Source: a virus
DNA: 64,000 bases
Virus record (IMG/VR): IMGVR_UViG_3300020159_000429
Location: 1 to 64,000 of that record
Reading direction: 5' to 3' (one strand)
Of the stretch, positions 8,125 to 15,833 are shown piece after piece. Position 1 is the stretch's first letter; every line of letters starts with the position of its first letter. The translations under genes were made by a program, and so were the position numbers. The notes beneath the pieces are model-generated. The model did no database searches. It was not told where the DNA came from and saw only the letters and a program-made list of their open reading frames with translations.

Positions 8125-10667
8125 TATGCTATGTTAACCTGATTTTTTTCTATATACGACAATTGCGATCTAGACAAGCTAGTACGTTCTGCCATGATGT
8201 TTGCTAATCTTTGAAAATTTCTATCTAACGATTCTAACATTTCTGTAGTAGCAATGTTACCAGCACCAGCTATCACTGAATTCATCTGTCCAGGAGTCAT
8301 TACTGCTTCTATATCATCTAGTATTACATCAGTACCTGCTCCAAAGTCTTTAAACAGCGAACCGTATTGACCTAATGTTCCTGTCGAATGTGATTTCATA
8401 TACTTACTAGGATCTACCGGTGTTCCGTTATACGTTGTTTCCCAATGAAGATGAGGTCCAGTAGACTTCCCAGTGTTGCCAGTATAACCAATGTGTGTTC
8501 CTTCTTTGATTATAGTACCTTTAGGAAACGATTCTTGTAATTTAAAAAGTTTGTCGCCTACTGGATCCATGTGAGCTAATAAACTTTCTATACCAGTTTT
8601 CTTATCAGTTATTCTTACGTAATGTCCCCACCCTTTTTCATGTCCATAAAAGATGCTTCCACCATGGGGAGCAAGAATATGTTCACCAATTTCTGCTCTA
8701 TAGTCAAGAGCATCATGCGGTCCATTTAGTCGATTTTCTCCAAACGGACTAGTCATTTTTCTATCTTTCATATTTGCTAAAGGATCACCAAATTTTTGAA
8801 TATTAGCTGCTGCCATTTGTTTAATAGCCGCTTGGGATCTTGAAACTGAATCCGAAGATACTCCTCTAGGTCTGTTTTCGCCGTCGGATGATTTGCCTGG
8901 AAGGGTATAATCTGATGGAAGTCCCTTGTGTCTTGTTTGACTTTGTTTTTTCTCGTAAGCATCAAGTGATTCGCCTAATTCTTTATTCATGTCAGCTGAA
9001 AGCTTTTCTGCATTCTGTAGTCCTAGAATACTTTTCATGTAGTATTTGAATTTGATGCCCATGGTATCGAAAAAATATGCTACTTCATTCCATATAAAAT
9101 CTCTACCGTTTTCGTCTCCTAGATATTTGAAAAAAGTAATAACATCAGGCAGATATTTTTCTACTGAATCTTTTAAGAAAATACCAAATTGTCTAACTTT
9201 ACCTGGCAGGTCTTTACTTTCTAACTCAATTGCTAGATCGTTTAATAGTGGAAGAAATGCCTCCATCAACTGAAATTTTAAATTCTGCATGGCCATTTCA
9301 AAGTCATTTAGAAATTGTGTTAACGCTTCTCTTTCTTTGGTTTCCACTCTAGCCTTAGCAAACATTTCTCGCAGCTTAGGTTCAGTTATTTTTGTAATGT
9401 CACCATGTTTGTTCAGCTGTTCTAATATTGGTTGAATCGCACGTCTAAACTTATCAGCATCACCGTATCCAACGGCAGCAGCAGCCAGCATATTCTCTAT
9501 GCCGTTGGCAGTTTTAGCCGAAGCAAGCATAGATTTAATCAGTTTATCTTCAGTTTGGGCAGTATATTGTTCAATGCTAGCTGTACCATTTTTAGCAGAA
9601 GATATAGATTCCCTCATATTCTTAGTCAGCTGTGGCATTAACACCATTAAATTTTGAGCATCTTCGTTGCCTGGTGGCATGCCTAGGAACAAAGCCTTGA
9701 ATAGTTCAGCACCCGATTCACCGTACATGGTAACATAGCTGGCCAATGCAGTTTGAATCTTTTCTCGTTGGGCGCCTCCCAACTTGGCCAGTTCCATTTT
9801 AAAAACAATGTCTTGATTTGCCACAGCCATTTGACCTTCAAGTTGCTTAACTGTCTTTCCGGTCAAATATCCCATTTGAGTTAGATGTAGTTGAAATCTT
9901 TCAAATGATATTAACAGATCTGCGTCCGACCGTCTTTCATCACGCATACCCATACCAGCAATATCAATGTATCTTATAAATGCTTCGTTGACATCTTTGG
10001 CACTGTAACCTATCTGTCGTAGACTTCTAGTTGCAAGACCACCTTCGCGATTTAATAGTTTTGATAGTCTACTAAATCTTTCAGCACCTTCTGTTACAGT
10101 CTTGCCAAGATTCAACATCACAGGCGAATGGGCAGATATCATACGCATAAAGTCATCTAGATCCATTGCTGATGATGTAGCAGCTTTTGATGCTCTTAGA
10201 ATACTGTTACCAAAAGTAGCACCGGTTGCTGTTCCTAATTTTAGACTTTCGTTCCATTCTTCTAAAACTTCAATACCATCGTTTAGTAGTCCACCAACGC
10301 CACCTAGTAGTCCACCAAAAATTGGAAGTTTAGATATTACTTGATCGTTAAGAGTTCGTGTGTAGGCACTTAGTTTAGTGTTACCAGTAAGTAACATAGC
10401 ACCCATGCTACCTACCGCACCAATAGCGTTGCCAATTTGATTGCCTAGCCCGTCGGCTAATTTAGCCATAGTATTTGAACTTTTACGCATTTTAGCAGCA
10501 GGCGATGCTCCGCCACCTGCGCCGCCACCTGCGCCGCCACCACTACCTCCGCCACTGTTCTGTTTTATTGCCGCCAACAGTTCACGCATAGTAGCTTCGC
10601 TAGCTATGTTGTTAAGTACTGTGCCGTCCAATTGACCGCCAAGAAATTCTACTGTTGTTTTTGCCAT
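8124..10667 (-). CDS. Tape-measure-like tail protein, paralog B, with M23 peptidase domain
   Basis: An 847-residue paralog of the preceding entry, with a Gly-rich linker (about 37-55). At about residues 640-750 it contains a complete M23 (lysostaphin-type) metallopeptidase: HDALDY gives the first His and Asp zinc ligands, AHM the middle His, and GPHLHWE the HxH motif. Such domains cut peptidoglycan cross-links, here presumably to help the tail tube cross the cell wall. The C-terminus keeps the tape-measure signature GTLGQYGSLFKDFGAGTDV and EAVMTPGQM. It is the first gene behind the leftward late promoter at 10730-10737. The T4 counterpart (gp29) is not peptidase-bearing, so the gp29 equation is positional only. 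Confidence 0.8.
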   Translation of the reverse strand: MAKTTVEFLGGQLDGTVLNNIASEATMRELLAAIKQNSGGGSGGGAGGGAGGGASPAAKMRKSSNTMAKLADGLGNQIGNAIGAVGSMGAMLLTGNTKLSAYTRTLNDQVISKLPIFGGLLGGVGGLLNDGIEVLEEWNESLKLGTATGATFGNSILRASKAATSSAMDLDDFMRMISAHSPVMLNLGKTVTEGAERFSRLSKLLNREGGLATRSLRQIGYSAKDVNEAFIRYIDIAGMGMRDERRSDADLLISFERFQLHLTQMGYLTGKTVKQLEGQMAVANQDIVFKMELAKLGGAQREKIQTALASYVTMYGESGAELFKALFLGMPPGNEDAQNLMVLMPQLTKNMRESISSAKNGTASIEQYTAQTEDKLIKSMLASAKTANGIENMLAAAAVGYGDADKFRRAIQPILEQLNKHGDITKITEPKLREMFAKARVETKEREALTQFLNDFEMAMQNLKFQLMEAFLPLLNDLAIELESKDLPGKVRQFGIFLKDSVEKYLPDVITFFKYLGDENGRDFIWNEVAYFFDTMGIKFKYYMKSILGLQNAEKLSADMNKELGESLDAYEKKQSQTRHKGLPSDYTLPGKSSDGENRPRGVSSDSVSRSQAAIKQMAAANIQKFGDPLANMKDRKMTSPFGENRLNGPHDALDYRAEIGEHILAPHGGSIFYGHEKGWGHYVRITDKKTGIESLLAHMDPVGDKLFKLQESFPKGTIIKEGTHIGYTGNTGKSTGPHLHWETTYNGTPVDPSKYMKSHSTGTLGQYGSLFKDFGAGTDVILDDIEAVMTPGQMNSVIAGAGNIATTEMLESLDRNFQRLANIMAERTSLSRSQLSYIEKNQVNIA

Positions 10668-10709
10668 GTTGTTTGATTACCGGAATTGAAATACCATAAA
10701 ATCTGCGTA

Positions 10710-10717
10710 TATAAATA
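10710..10717 (+). promoter_or_regulatory. Late promoter core TATAAATA, rightward
   Basis: An exact TATAAATA on the plus strand, 30 bases before the gp26 ATG at 10748. Transcription would start near 10723. It lies inside the 80-base gap between divergent genes and is paired with an oppositely oriented copy only 12 bases away. Confidence 0.8.
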
Positions 10718-10729
10718 TCATGCTACATA

Positions 10730-10737
10730 TATTTATA
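10730..10737 (-). promoter_or_regulatory. Late promoter core TATAAATA, leftward
   Basis: The plus strand reads TATTTATA, so the minus strand has the exact T4 late promoter core TATAAATA. Transcription would begin near 10724 and read into the tape-measure and head genes starting at 10667. A gp55 late sigma factor is encoded in the same window. It overlaps head-to-head with the rightward copy at 10710-10717. Confidence 0.8.
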
Positions 10738-10747
10738 GGTGGAAAAC

Positions 10748-11650
10748 ATGGCAGATTTTGATTCAAACAAATTTCAAGGGCAGGCTCCTGCTCCTCAACA
10801 ACCAGCTACAGCGAACCCGCTAGCTAGCTTTTTTAGGCAACCAAAAATTTATGTTTCGCTGCCTTCCAAAGGCGAATTTTATGCAGAAGGATCATTAGTA
10901 AAAACTCCCAACAACGAGTATCCTGTATTTGCTATGACAGCTAGGGATGAACTGTTGTTTAAAACTCCTGATGCGTTAATGAACGGAATTGCTACTAAAG
11001 AAGTTATTACCAGTTGTATTCCTAACATTTTGGACCCGTGGAAAATTCCTAGCTTAGATGTCGATGCTGTATTGTCAGCAATACGTATTGCTACCTACGG
11101 TGAAGAGATGGAAGTAACTGTACGTTGTCCAAAATGTGAAAATGTCAACGACGCTGTTGTTGACCTACGCACTGTTTTAGATAGGCTTAACAAAATACAA
11201 TTCGATACCAAAGTCGAAATTGGTAATGAAATGGTTGTGCATCTACGCCCGATGACCTACGAAGAAATTACCAAGACAGCACTCAAAGCATTTGAACATC
11301 AACGTATCTTTACAGTGATCAACGATGACTCCATTGACGAACACGAAAAATTAAAAATGTTCCAAGAAAGTTTTATCAAACTAACTGACCTTACTATTGA
11401 CACAGCGGTAAGATGTATTACCAAGGTTGAAAGTGCTGCTGGTACTACAGAAAATCCAGAGTTTATCAAAGAGTTTTTACAAAAAACTGACAAGAGCGTG
11501 TTTGATCAAATTAATATTGCTGTCAGTAAGACTAGAGAAACTGGCAACCTCAGCAGTTTCCACAGCAAATGTCAAAAATGCGAACACGAATGGGAAGTGG
11601 AGTTAACCATGGACCAATCGGATTTTTTCGACAAAGGCTTTCGACGTTAA
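10748..11650 (+). CDS. 26: Baseplate hub protein gp26
   Basis: A 300-residue relative of T4 gp26 (208 residues), involved in baseplate hub assembly. The N-terminal region has VSLPSKGEFY and MTARDELLF, typical of the family. Two CxxC pairs, CPKC near residue 127 and CQKC near residue 273, could bind one zinc. The ORF is open from a GTG at 10739, but the ATG at 10748 has AGGTGG five bases upstream and is chosen. It is the first gene after the rightward late promoter, and the end of the gene overlaps gp51. Confidence 0.85.
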   Translation: MADFDSNKFQGQAPAPQQPATANPLASFFRQPKIYVSLPSKGEFYAEGSLVKTPNNEYPVFAMTARDELLFKTPDALMNGIATKEVITSCIPNILDPWKIPSLDVDAVLSAIRIATYGEEMEVTVRCPKCENVNDAVVDLRTVLDRLNKIQFDTKVEIGNEMVVHLRPMTYEEITKTALKAFEHQRIFTVINDDSIDEHEKLKMFQESFIKLTDLTIDTAVRCITKVESAAGTTENPEFIKEFLQKTDKSVFDQINIAVSKTRETGNLSSFHSKCQKCEHEWEVELTMDQSDFFDKGFRR

Positions 11651-11859
11651 GTATCCCTGAGATATTAGCCGAGTCGAAAGCCCTTGACGATCAAGCAAGG
11701 CAAATTAAATTAGAAGCCATGCGGTCAGTTTGGTACATGCGTGGAGGATTGTCTTTTGCTGAAGCTATGAATCTCAGTTGGGACGAAAGAGAACTTGTCC
11801 TTGAGATAGTCAAGGACAATATGGATGTTACTAAAAGTTCTGGATTACCGTTCTTTTAA
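11569..11859 (+). CDS. 51: Baseplate hub assembly catalyst gp51
   Basis: A 96-codon frame whose C-terminal two thirds (IPEILAESKAL ... WYMRGGLSFAEAMNLS ... ERELVLEIV ... SGLPFF) match the small gp51 family, needed for hub assembly but not part of the T4 virion. It follows gp26 and overlaps its end in another frame. The start is uncertain: in-frame ATG codons exist at 11569, 11578 and 11590, and the conserved part begins only near 11656. The stop shares the bases TTAA with the stop of the convergent gene at 11856. Confidence 0.8.
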   Translation: MSKMRTRMGSGVNHGPIGFFRQRLSTLSIPEILAESKALDDQARQIKLEAMRSVWYMRGGLSFAEAMNLSWDERELVLEIVKDNMDVTKSSGLPFF

Positions 11860-12902
11860 CGAGCACTCATAGCTTTGAGGATCTGTAGTACCTGAGTTTT
11901 TTGTGTAGGATCCATCTTTAAAATTTCACCAAACGCACTAGACATCACACCCATATACTCACGAGTTAATGGGGTTCCAGACATGTATCCTGTAATAGCT
12001 TTCTTTAATTGATTAGGATCTATCCCAGGCAACATGGCAGTTAGCTTGCCGTAATTGAGATTGCCTTTGGTCTGTGTCTTGGCATCATCACCGCCTTTAA
12101 TACCTCGTTTTAACCCAGCCATAAATCCCTGTCCTGAATCATCACCGGCTGCGTCGTCAGCAGCAGCGTTGCCGCCTGATTGGCTAATGTCTTGGGCTGA
12201 AGCACCTTGACCGCCGATGACCGCATCAAGTTGTTGTCCCATTTTGGCTTTAAGAATATCAGTAACTGCTGCTTTGATAATACTGTCTACTGTTGAATTC
12301 TTAAGTTCCACTTCGTCAATGATTGTTTCACTAACTGGGTTATATCGTAATCCTGCTAATTGAGCAATGCGTGATAATTCACCAATGCTCTCAGCCGATT
12401 TGTTCTTTTTTCCTTTAGGAGGAACTTCATCAGCGGGCGTCTCAGGAGCACCTGGAGCTGCTGTATCAGCGGGCGTCTCAGGAGCACCTGGCTCAGCGGG
12501 TGTCTCAGGAGCAGCATCACTGCTTGGATCTGCTGGAACTTCTATCGTACCAGTAGGTTCAATTCTATCTGTCCCAAGTTCTTTGGCAATATCACCAGTT
12601 GCTGCACTACCCGATGCCATAGCTGCTTGTTTTAACGCAGCTTCGGCTCCTGCTGTAGGAAAACCGTTGGATTTTAAAAAGGCAATTAACGCCTCCGAAT
12701 TAGGTTTTTGGTCCGTTTGACCTAGATAAAAGTCAAATTGTTTTCTAAGGCCATTAGCATACTTGGCCATGTCAAGAGCACCTTTAGCAGAACTACTTCC
12801 AAACTTAGAAGCAATACCTAGACCAGCCCTTTTTAACATACCTACAGGTGCTTCAGATATTTGTTGTTGTTGTTTTTGAGATAATATATCAGTAATTTTC
12901 AT
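11856..12902 (-). CDS. Virion-associated candidate with Pro/Ala/Glu repeat linker
   Basis: A 348-residue protein of unknown function. It has an N-terminal helical part (MKITDILSQKQQQQISEAPV), a linker with repeated GAPETPAD units (about residues 130-160), a middle segment (ELSRIAQLAGLRYNPVSETI), a Gly/Asp/Ala-rich stretch, and a helical C-terminus. The short N-terminus followed by low-complexity linkers resembles structural or ejected proteins of aquatic T4-like phages, but no domain is recognised. It has its own late promoter (12933-12940) and converges on gp51 with overlapping stop codons. A separate late promoter suggests a structural role (inference). Confidence 0.72.
   Translation of the reverse strand: MKITDILSQKQQQQISEAPVGMLKRAGLGIASKFGSSSAKGALDMAKYANGLRKQFDFYLGQTDQKPNSEALIAFLKSNGFPTAGAEAALKQAAMASGSAATGDIAKELGTDRIEPTGTIEVPADPSSDAAPETPAEPGAPETPADTAAPGAPETPADEVPPKGKKNKSAESIGELSRIAQLAGLRYNPVSETIIDEVELKNSTVDSIIKAAVTDILKAKMGQQLDAVIGGQGASAQDISQSGGNAAADDAAGDDSGQGFMAGLKRGIKGGDDAKTQTKGNLNYGKLTAMLPGIDPNQLKKAITGYMSGTPLTREYMGVMSSAFGEILKMDPTQKTQVLQILKAMSAR
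12430..12513. repeat. 26-base direct repeats encoding the Pro/Ala linker
   Basis: The same 26 bases occur exactly at 12430-12455 and 12466-12491, and a third copy at 12493-12513 is truncated with one change. They encode the GAPETPAD units of the 11856-12902 protein. The near-perfect identity suggests recent slippage or unequal recombination. Confidence 0.9.
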
Positions 12903-12932
12903 TTAGAGATAATCCTAAGAATTTAATGTAAT

Positions 12933-12940
12933 TATTTATA
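12933..12940 (-). promoter_or_regulatory. Late promoter core TATAAATA, leftward
   Basis: TATTTATA on the plus strand gives TATAAATA on the minus strand, about 31 bases before the ATG at 12902. Transcription from here would cover the Pro/Ala-repeat gene but leave out the hairpin-rich stretch behind it. Confidence 0.75.
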
Positions 12941-12948
12941 TGTTTGAT

Positions 12949-13386
12949 AGCGAGCAATGCTCGCTTGTGTCTATCGCTAACGCTCAGACACATTTTTACT
13001 AGAATTAACTGCGAAGCAGTTTAAATATTATCCAGATCGTTCAGTCACACTTTGCCCAGGACGGGCAAAGAAAAAACATTATCCGAGTCGAACAATATCA
13101 CTTAGCGTTACAGCATTACAGTGGCGGTCATCCTGTACCACGAGCTGCGTCTTTATATGACGGCAATTATTAAATCAACGCTAACTGATTCAATAATCCG
13201 GGGATTCTCTCCCCTCATTTTAGCCTATATTAACTCTATTCAAACAGCGAAACCGCAGGCATTTTGCGATCGTGGTCCTGTTAAGGATACTTGCTGAGCC
13301 GTCTGCTACCAAACAGACTTACCTTACCGCCACACATCAGAGCGGATTTTGGACACTATAACAGTCGCCAGTGCGGGCTTTTTTGG
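12949..13386 (-). ncRNA. Candidate structured noncoding RNA (hairpin cluster) in the only long gene-free stretch
   Basis: No credible gene lies between 12903 and 13389. The stretch holds perfect or near-perfect hairpins: 12949-12965 (7 bp), 12967-12991 (6 bp), 13007-13021 (6 bp), 13051-13069 (7 bp), 13121-13141, 13166-13197 (12 bp), 13200-13214 (5 bp), 13276-13287, 13301-13318 (7 bp) and 13327-13345. The stems at 13166-13197 and 13301-13318 each contain an interior pair that is G-U on the minus strand but A-C on the plus strand, favouring the minus sense; two terminal pairs point the other way. The loop of 13166-13197 and the loop of 12967-12991 can both pair with 13102-13110. No tRNA, tmRNA, RNase P or group I intron core was recognised. 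Limits and strand are provisional. Confidence 0.5.
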
Positions 13387-13389
13387 CAG

Positions 13390-13824
13390 TTATTTTGCCT
13401 TTGATTGTTCTAAAAGACGCTGTCTAAGTATATTTGAACCGCCTACTCTGACGTTTATAATGCCGTTATAGTAGTCGTCGGATTCTAAAACCCTACGTTC
13501 AAATTGCTCTCTTGCCTCTAGATATGATAGTTCTGCCTTAGATTTACAAAGATAAAGTATTTCTCTTGTGAAGTTTTCCGGACCTAATGCTTGGACGTCT
13601 GCGTTTAACCTATCAGATGAACCCCAGTATTCGCGCCAATCGCTTTCTACTGTGCTTCTTCTTTTAAGTTTTTTGCCTTTGAGTGGTGGTTTAGTACGTT
13701 TGAATTGAGCTAATTTCTTGCCTATGTACTTCTGTCCGGTGTGTAGATTCGTGATGATGTAAACAAAGCCAATGTAGCCTTCTGGTATTTCTTCTACGGG
13801 TTGATTTTGATATGTCCACAGCAC
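13390..13824 (-). CDS. GIY-YIG family endonuclease
   Basis: A 144-residue protein with a GIY-YIG nuclease core: GFVYIITN (about 19-26) supplies the first motif and KYIGKK (32-37) the second, followed by a basic patch, WREYWGSS with a candidate catalytic Arg near 69, LEAREQFE with the candidate metal-binding Glu, and a C-terminal NVRVGGSN. The family cuts DNA; members include homing enzymes and T4 endonuclease II. No extra DNA-binding domain is visible. The start is GTG, immediately after the TGA of the upstream gene. It lies just upstream of the candidate structured RNA and downstream of the gp46 operon. Host-DNA degradation or recombination is as plausible as homing. Confidence 0.8.
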   Translation of the reverse strand: MLWTYQNQPVEEIPEGYIGFVYIITNLHTGQKYIGKKLAQFKRTKPPLKGKKLKRRSTVESDWREYWGSSDRLNADVQALGPENFTREILYLCKSKAELSYLEAREQFERRVLESDDYYNGIINVRVGGSNILRQRLLEQSKAK

Positions 13825-14055
13825 TCACTTAGTTATTTTTGGGGGTCTGCCTAGCTGGCCTTTTCTGGCTGCTTTACGTTGTTGCCTTTTTTCTTGTATT
13901 TCTACTCGCCTAATTGATGCTTCGTTGCGTATTTCTGATAGCCAATATCGTGCCTTTATGCCTGCTTCATTAGAGCCTTTGTATTCAAAGCGGTCTTGCC
14001 ACTTGAAATATTCCTGAAACGCTTTGATCATACGATCATGTGCTTCTGTACTCAT
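13825..14055 (-). CDS. Small basic protein with AT-hook-like tail
   Basis: A 76-residue helical protein (AHDRMIKAFQEYFKWQDRFE ... ARYWLSEIRNEASIRRVEI) ending in a very basic QQRKAARKGQLGRPPKITK. The GRPP tail resembles an AT-hook that could bind AT-rich DNA. Its ATG overlaps the gp46 stop by four bases, and the GIY-YIG gene follows without a gap, so it is translated with the recombination genes. Similar small genes next to gp46 occur in aquatic T4-like phages. Function unknown. Confidence 0.78.
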   Translation of the reverse strand: MSTEAHDRMIKAFQEYFKWQDRFEYKGSNEAGIKARYWLSEIRNEASIRRVEIQEKRQQRKAARKGQLGRPPKITK

Positions 14056-15833
14056 TCTACTATTTCTACATCCGTTGAGTAACTGGTAAATCCGTTTTCT
14101 TTAATGACCTTGAGCACATGATTTACACGACTGGTTAGGTCGTCTCTGTGTGAGATTAGGAACACATTCTTGTTGCGTTCACGAGTCATCTTCTTAAGTA
14201 CAGCAATACTTGATTCAACACCGCTGGAGTCCATGCCCGAATCTACTAGTTCGTCAATGAACAACAAGTTGATAGGGTGGTATAGGTTCTCCCACACGTC
14301 ACGGAACGCCCACGACATAGATAGAATCAATCTATTACGCTCACCTCTAGACAGATTATCAAAGTCTAGGTCTTGGCCCAGCTGTGTAATCAACACACTT
14401 AGGTCATTTTGGAACTCAACAATATGTGGCAAGCCAATCTTATCAAGATAATACGTCAGTCTTTGGTTTAAGAATGATAAATTTTGATCAATAATACGTT
14501 TTCTTACAAAACTATCTTTGTTGGTTAATAGTTTGTACAAGAACTCTTGATGATCCTTAACTCTTGTAAGATCGTTGACAGAATCCCAGTTAATTTCCTG
14601 GACAGCAGTGTTCTTTAGTTCTTCAATCTGTTCGCTGTAGGGATTAGTTTCTACTTCTTTGACAGCAATTTCTTTTTCTAATCCAGACAACGTGTTCTTG
14701 TGATTAAGTGCTTCTTCTAGATTGTCATAGCTGACCTGCGGACATGCGTTTAATTCACCTAGCATGGTCAGTGCTTCTTTGAGAGAATCAAGTTCGTTTT
14801 GATGATCGGTAACAGCTACCAAGCTATCTTCTACTTGTTTTGATTTAGTAGATACCATTGTTTCATGTTTGTCGTCATGAATCTCTTGTCCGCAGCTATG
14901 ACACTTGTGTTCGGCAAGCAATAACAGTTCTTTCTCAAGTTTATCAAGAGTCTTTTGTTCTTTTTCTAAACTAGAAACCTGTTTAGCAACCATCGCTGTG
15001 AGATTGTCATGCTCTTTCTTATTCTTTGTCCACTCTACCAGGGCACGTTGATTGCTGATCTCGTGATCAATGTCGATGGTACTGAGTACATCGATGCTCT
15101 TTCTAAGATTTTCTAGAGCTTTTTCTTTTTGATCTTCCCACATCTTCTGTTTGCGTTCGATGCTTTCAATACTTTGTTGTATCTTTTCGTTGGATACCTT
15201 AACAGTTTCAATTCTAGTGTTTTCAGTAGCAATAGCATCTTTGGTAATCTTAATTTGATTTTTAAGATTTTCAGCTTTTTCAGACAATTGCGTAATACCT
15301 AGCAACTGTTCAATGATGTTACGCTGATCTGCTGCCTTCATAGACAGAAACGGTTCGGTGTAGGTGTTTAGTGCCACAAGATGTTTAAACATATCGTGGC
15401 TCATTGACATCATTTCTTCAATGGCTTTTTGTGTTTCTCTAGAATCACCTTGACTTTCATCTAGGTCTTCGAGTGCTTGTTCTTGGCCATTAATACTAAA
15501 CTTTAAAAGATTAGGCTTACGGCCTCGTTCAATATGATATTCAGTGCCGTCCTTTTCAAAAGTAACTGTACACAGCATGCCTTTGCCGTTGATCTTGTTA
15601 ACTAGATTGTCTTTCTTAATGTTGGTCAACGCCTGTCCGTAGATAGCATAGCTAAGACCGTTGATAATAGTGGTCTTACCTGTGCCATTACGAGCTCCAC
15701 TGTCATCCCCGCCTAGGTCCATGTTCTCGCCAAGTACCAATGTTAGTTGGCCTTTGTCAAAATCAATAGCTTGGGTTTGATTGCCTACACTCATAAAGTT
15801 TTTAACTGTTAGATTCTTAATTTTAATTGTCAT
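14052..15833 (-). CDS. 46: Recombination endonuclease subunit gp46 (SbcC/Rad50-like ATPase)
   Basis: A 593-residue SMC/Rad50-type ATPase (T4 gp46 is 560). The Walker A is GARNGTGKT at residues 46-54; a coiled coil surrounds a zinc-hook CHSCG near residue 311; the ABC signature LSRGERNRL lies near 490-498, and the Walker B LLFIDELVDSG near 522-532. With gp47 it forms the nuclease complex that resects DNA ends for recombination-dependent replication and degrades host DNA. The ATG overlaps the gp47 stop by four bases, giving coupled translation of the two subunits. Confidence 0.96.
   Translation of the reverse strand: MTIKIKNLTVKNFMSVGNQTQAIDFDKGQLTLVLGENMDLGGDDSGARNGTGKTTIINGLSYAIYGQALTNIKKDNLVNKINGKGMLCTVTFEKDGTEYHIERGRKPNLLKFSINGQEQALEDLDESQGDSRETQKAIEEMMSMSHDMFKHLVALNTYTEPFLSMKAADQRNIIEQLLGITQLSEKAENLKNQIKITKDAIATENTRIETVKVSNEKIQQSIESIERKQKMWEDQKEKALENLRKSIDVLSTIDIDHEISNQRALVEWTKNKKEHDNLTAMVAKQVSSLEKEQKTLDKLEKELLLLAEHKCHSCGQEIHDDKHETMVSTKSKQVEDSLVAVTDHQNELDSLKEALTMLGELNACPQVSYDNLEEALNHKNTLSGLEKEIAVKEVETNPYSEQIEELKNTAVQEINWDSVNDLTRVKDHQEFLYKLLTNKDSFVRKRIIDQNLSFLNQRLTYYLDKIGLPHIVEFQNDLSVLITQLGQDLDFDNLSRGERNRLILSMSWAFRDVWENLYHPINLLFIDELVDSGMDSSGVESSIAVLKKMTRERNKNVFLISHRDDLTSRVNHVLKVIKENGFTSYSTDVEIVE

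Noticed and set aside
8777-8965. Small minus-strand frame inside tape-measure paralog B
   Set aside because: Overlaps the well supported large gene in another frame and has no recognisable features.
13367-13384. Rho-independent terminator on the plus strand (GCC-AGTGCG-GGC then six T)
   Set aside because: The stem is only three pairs and both flanking genes are on the minus strand, so a plus-strand terminator here has no clear transcript to end.
12903-13389. A tRNA, tmRNA or group I intron in the gene-free stretch
   Set aside because: No cloverleaf with a TTCRA-type T-loop and acceptor pairing, no tmRNA tag frame with matching ends, and no group I P3/P7 core could be drawn, and the stretch does not split a gene.
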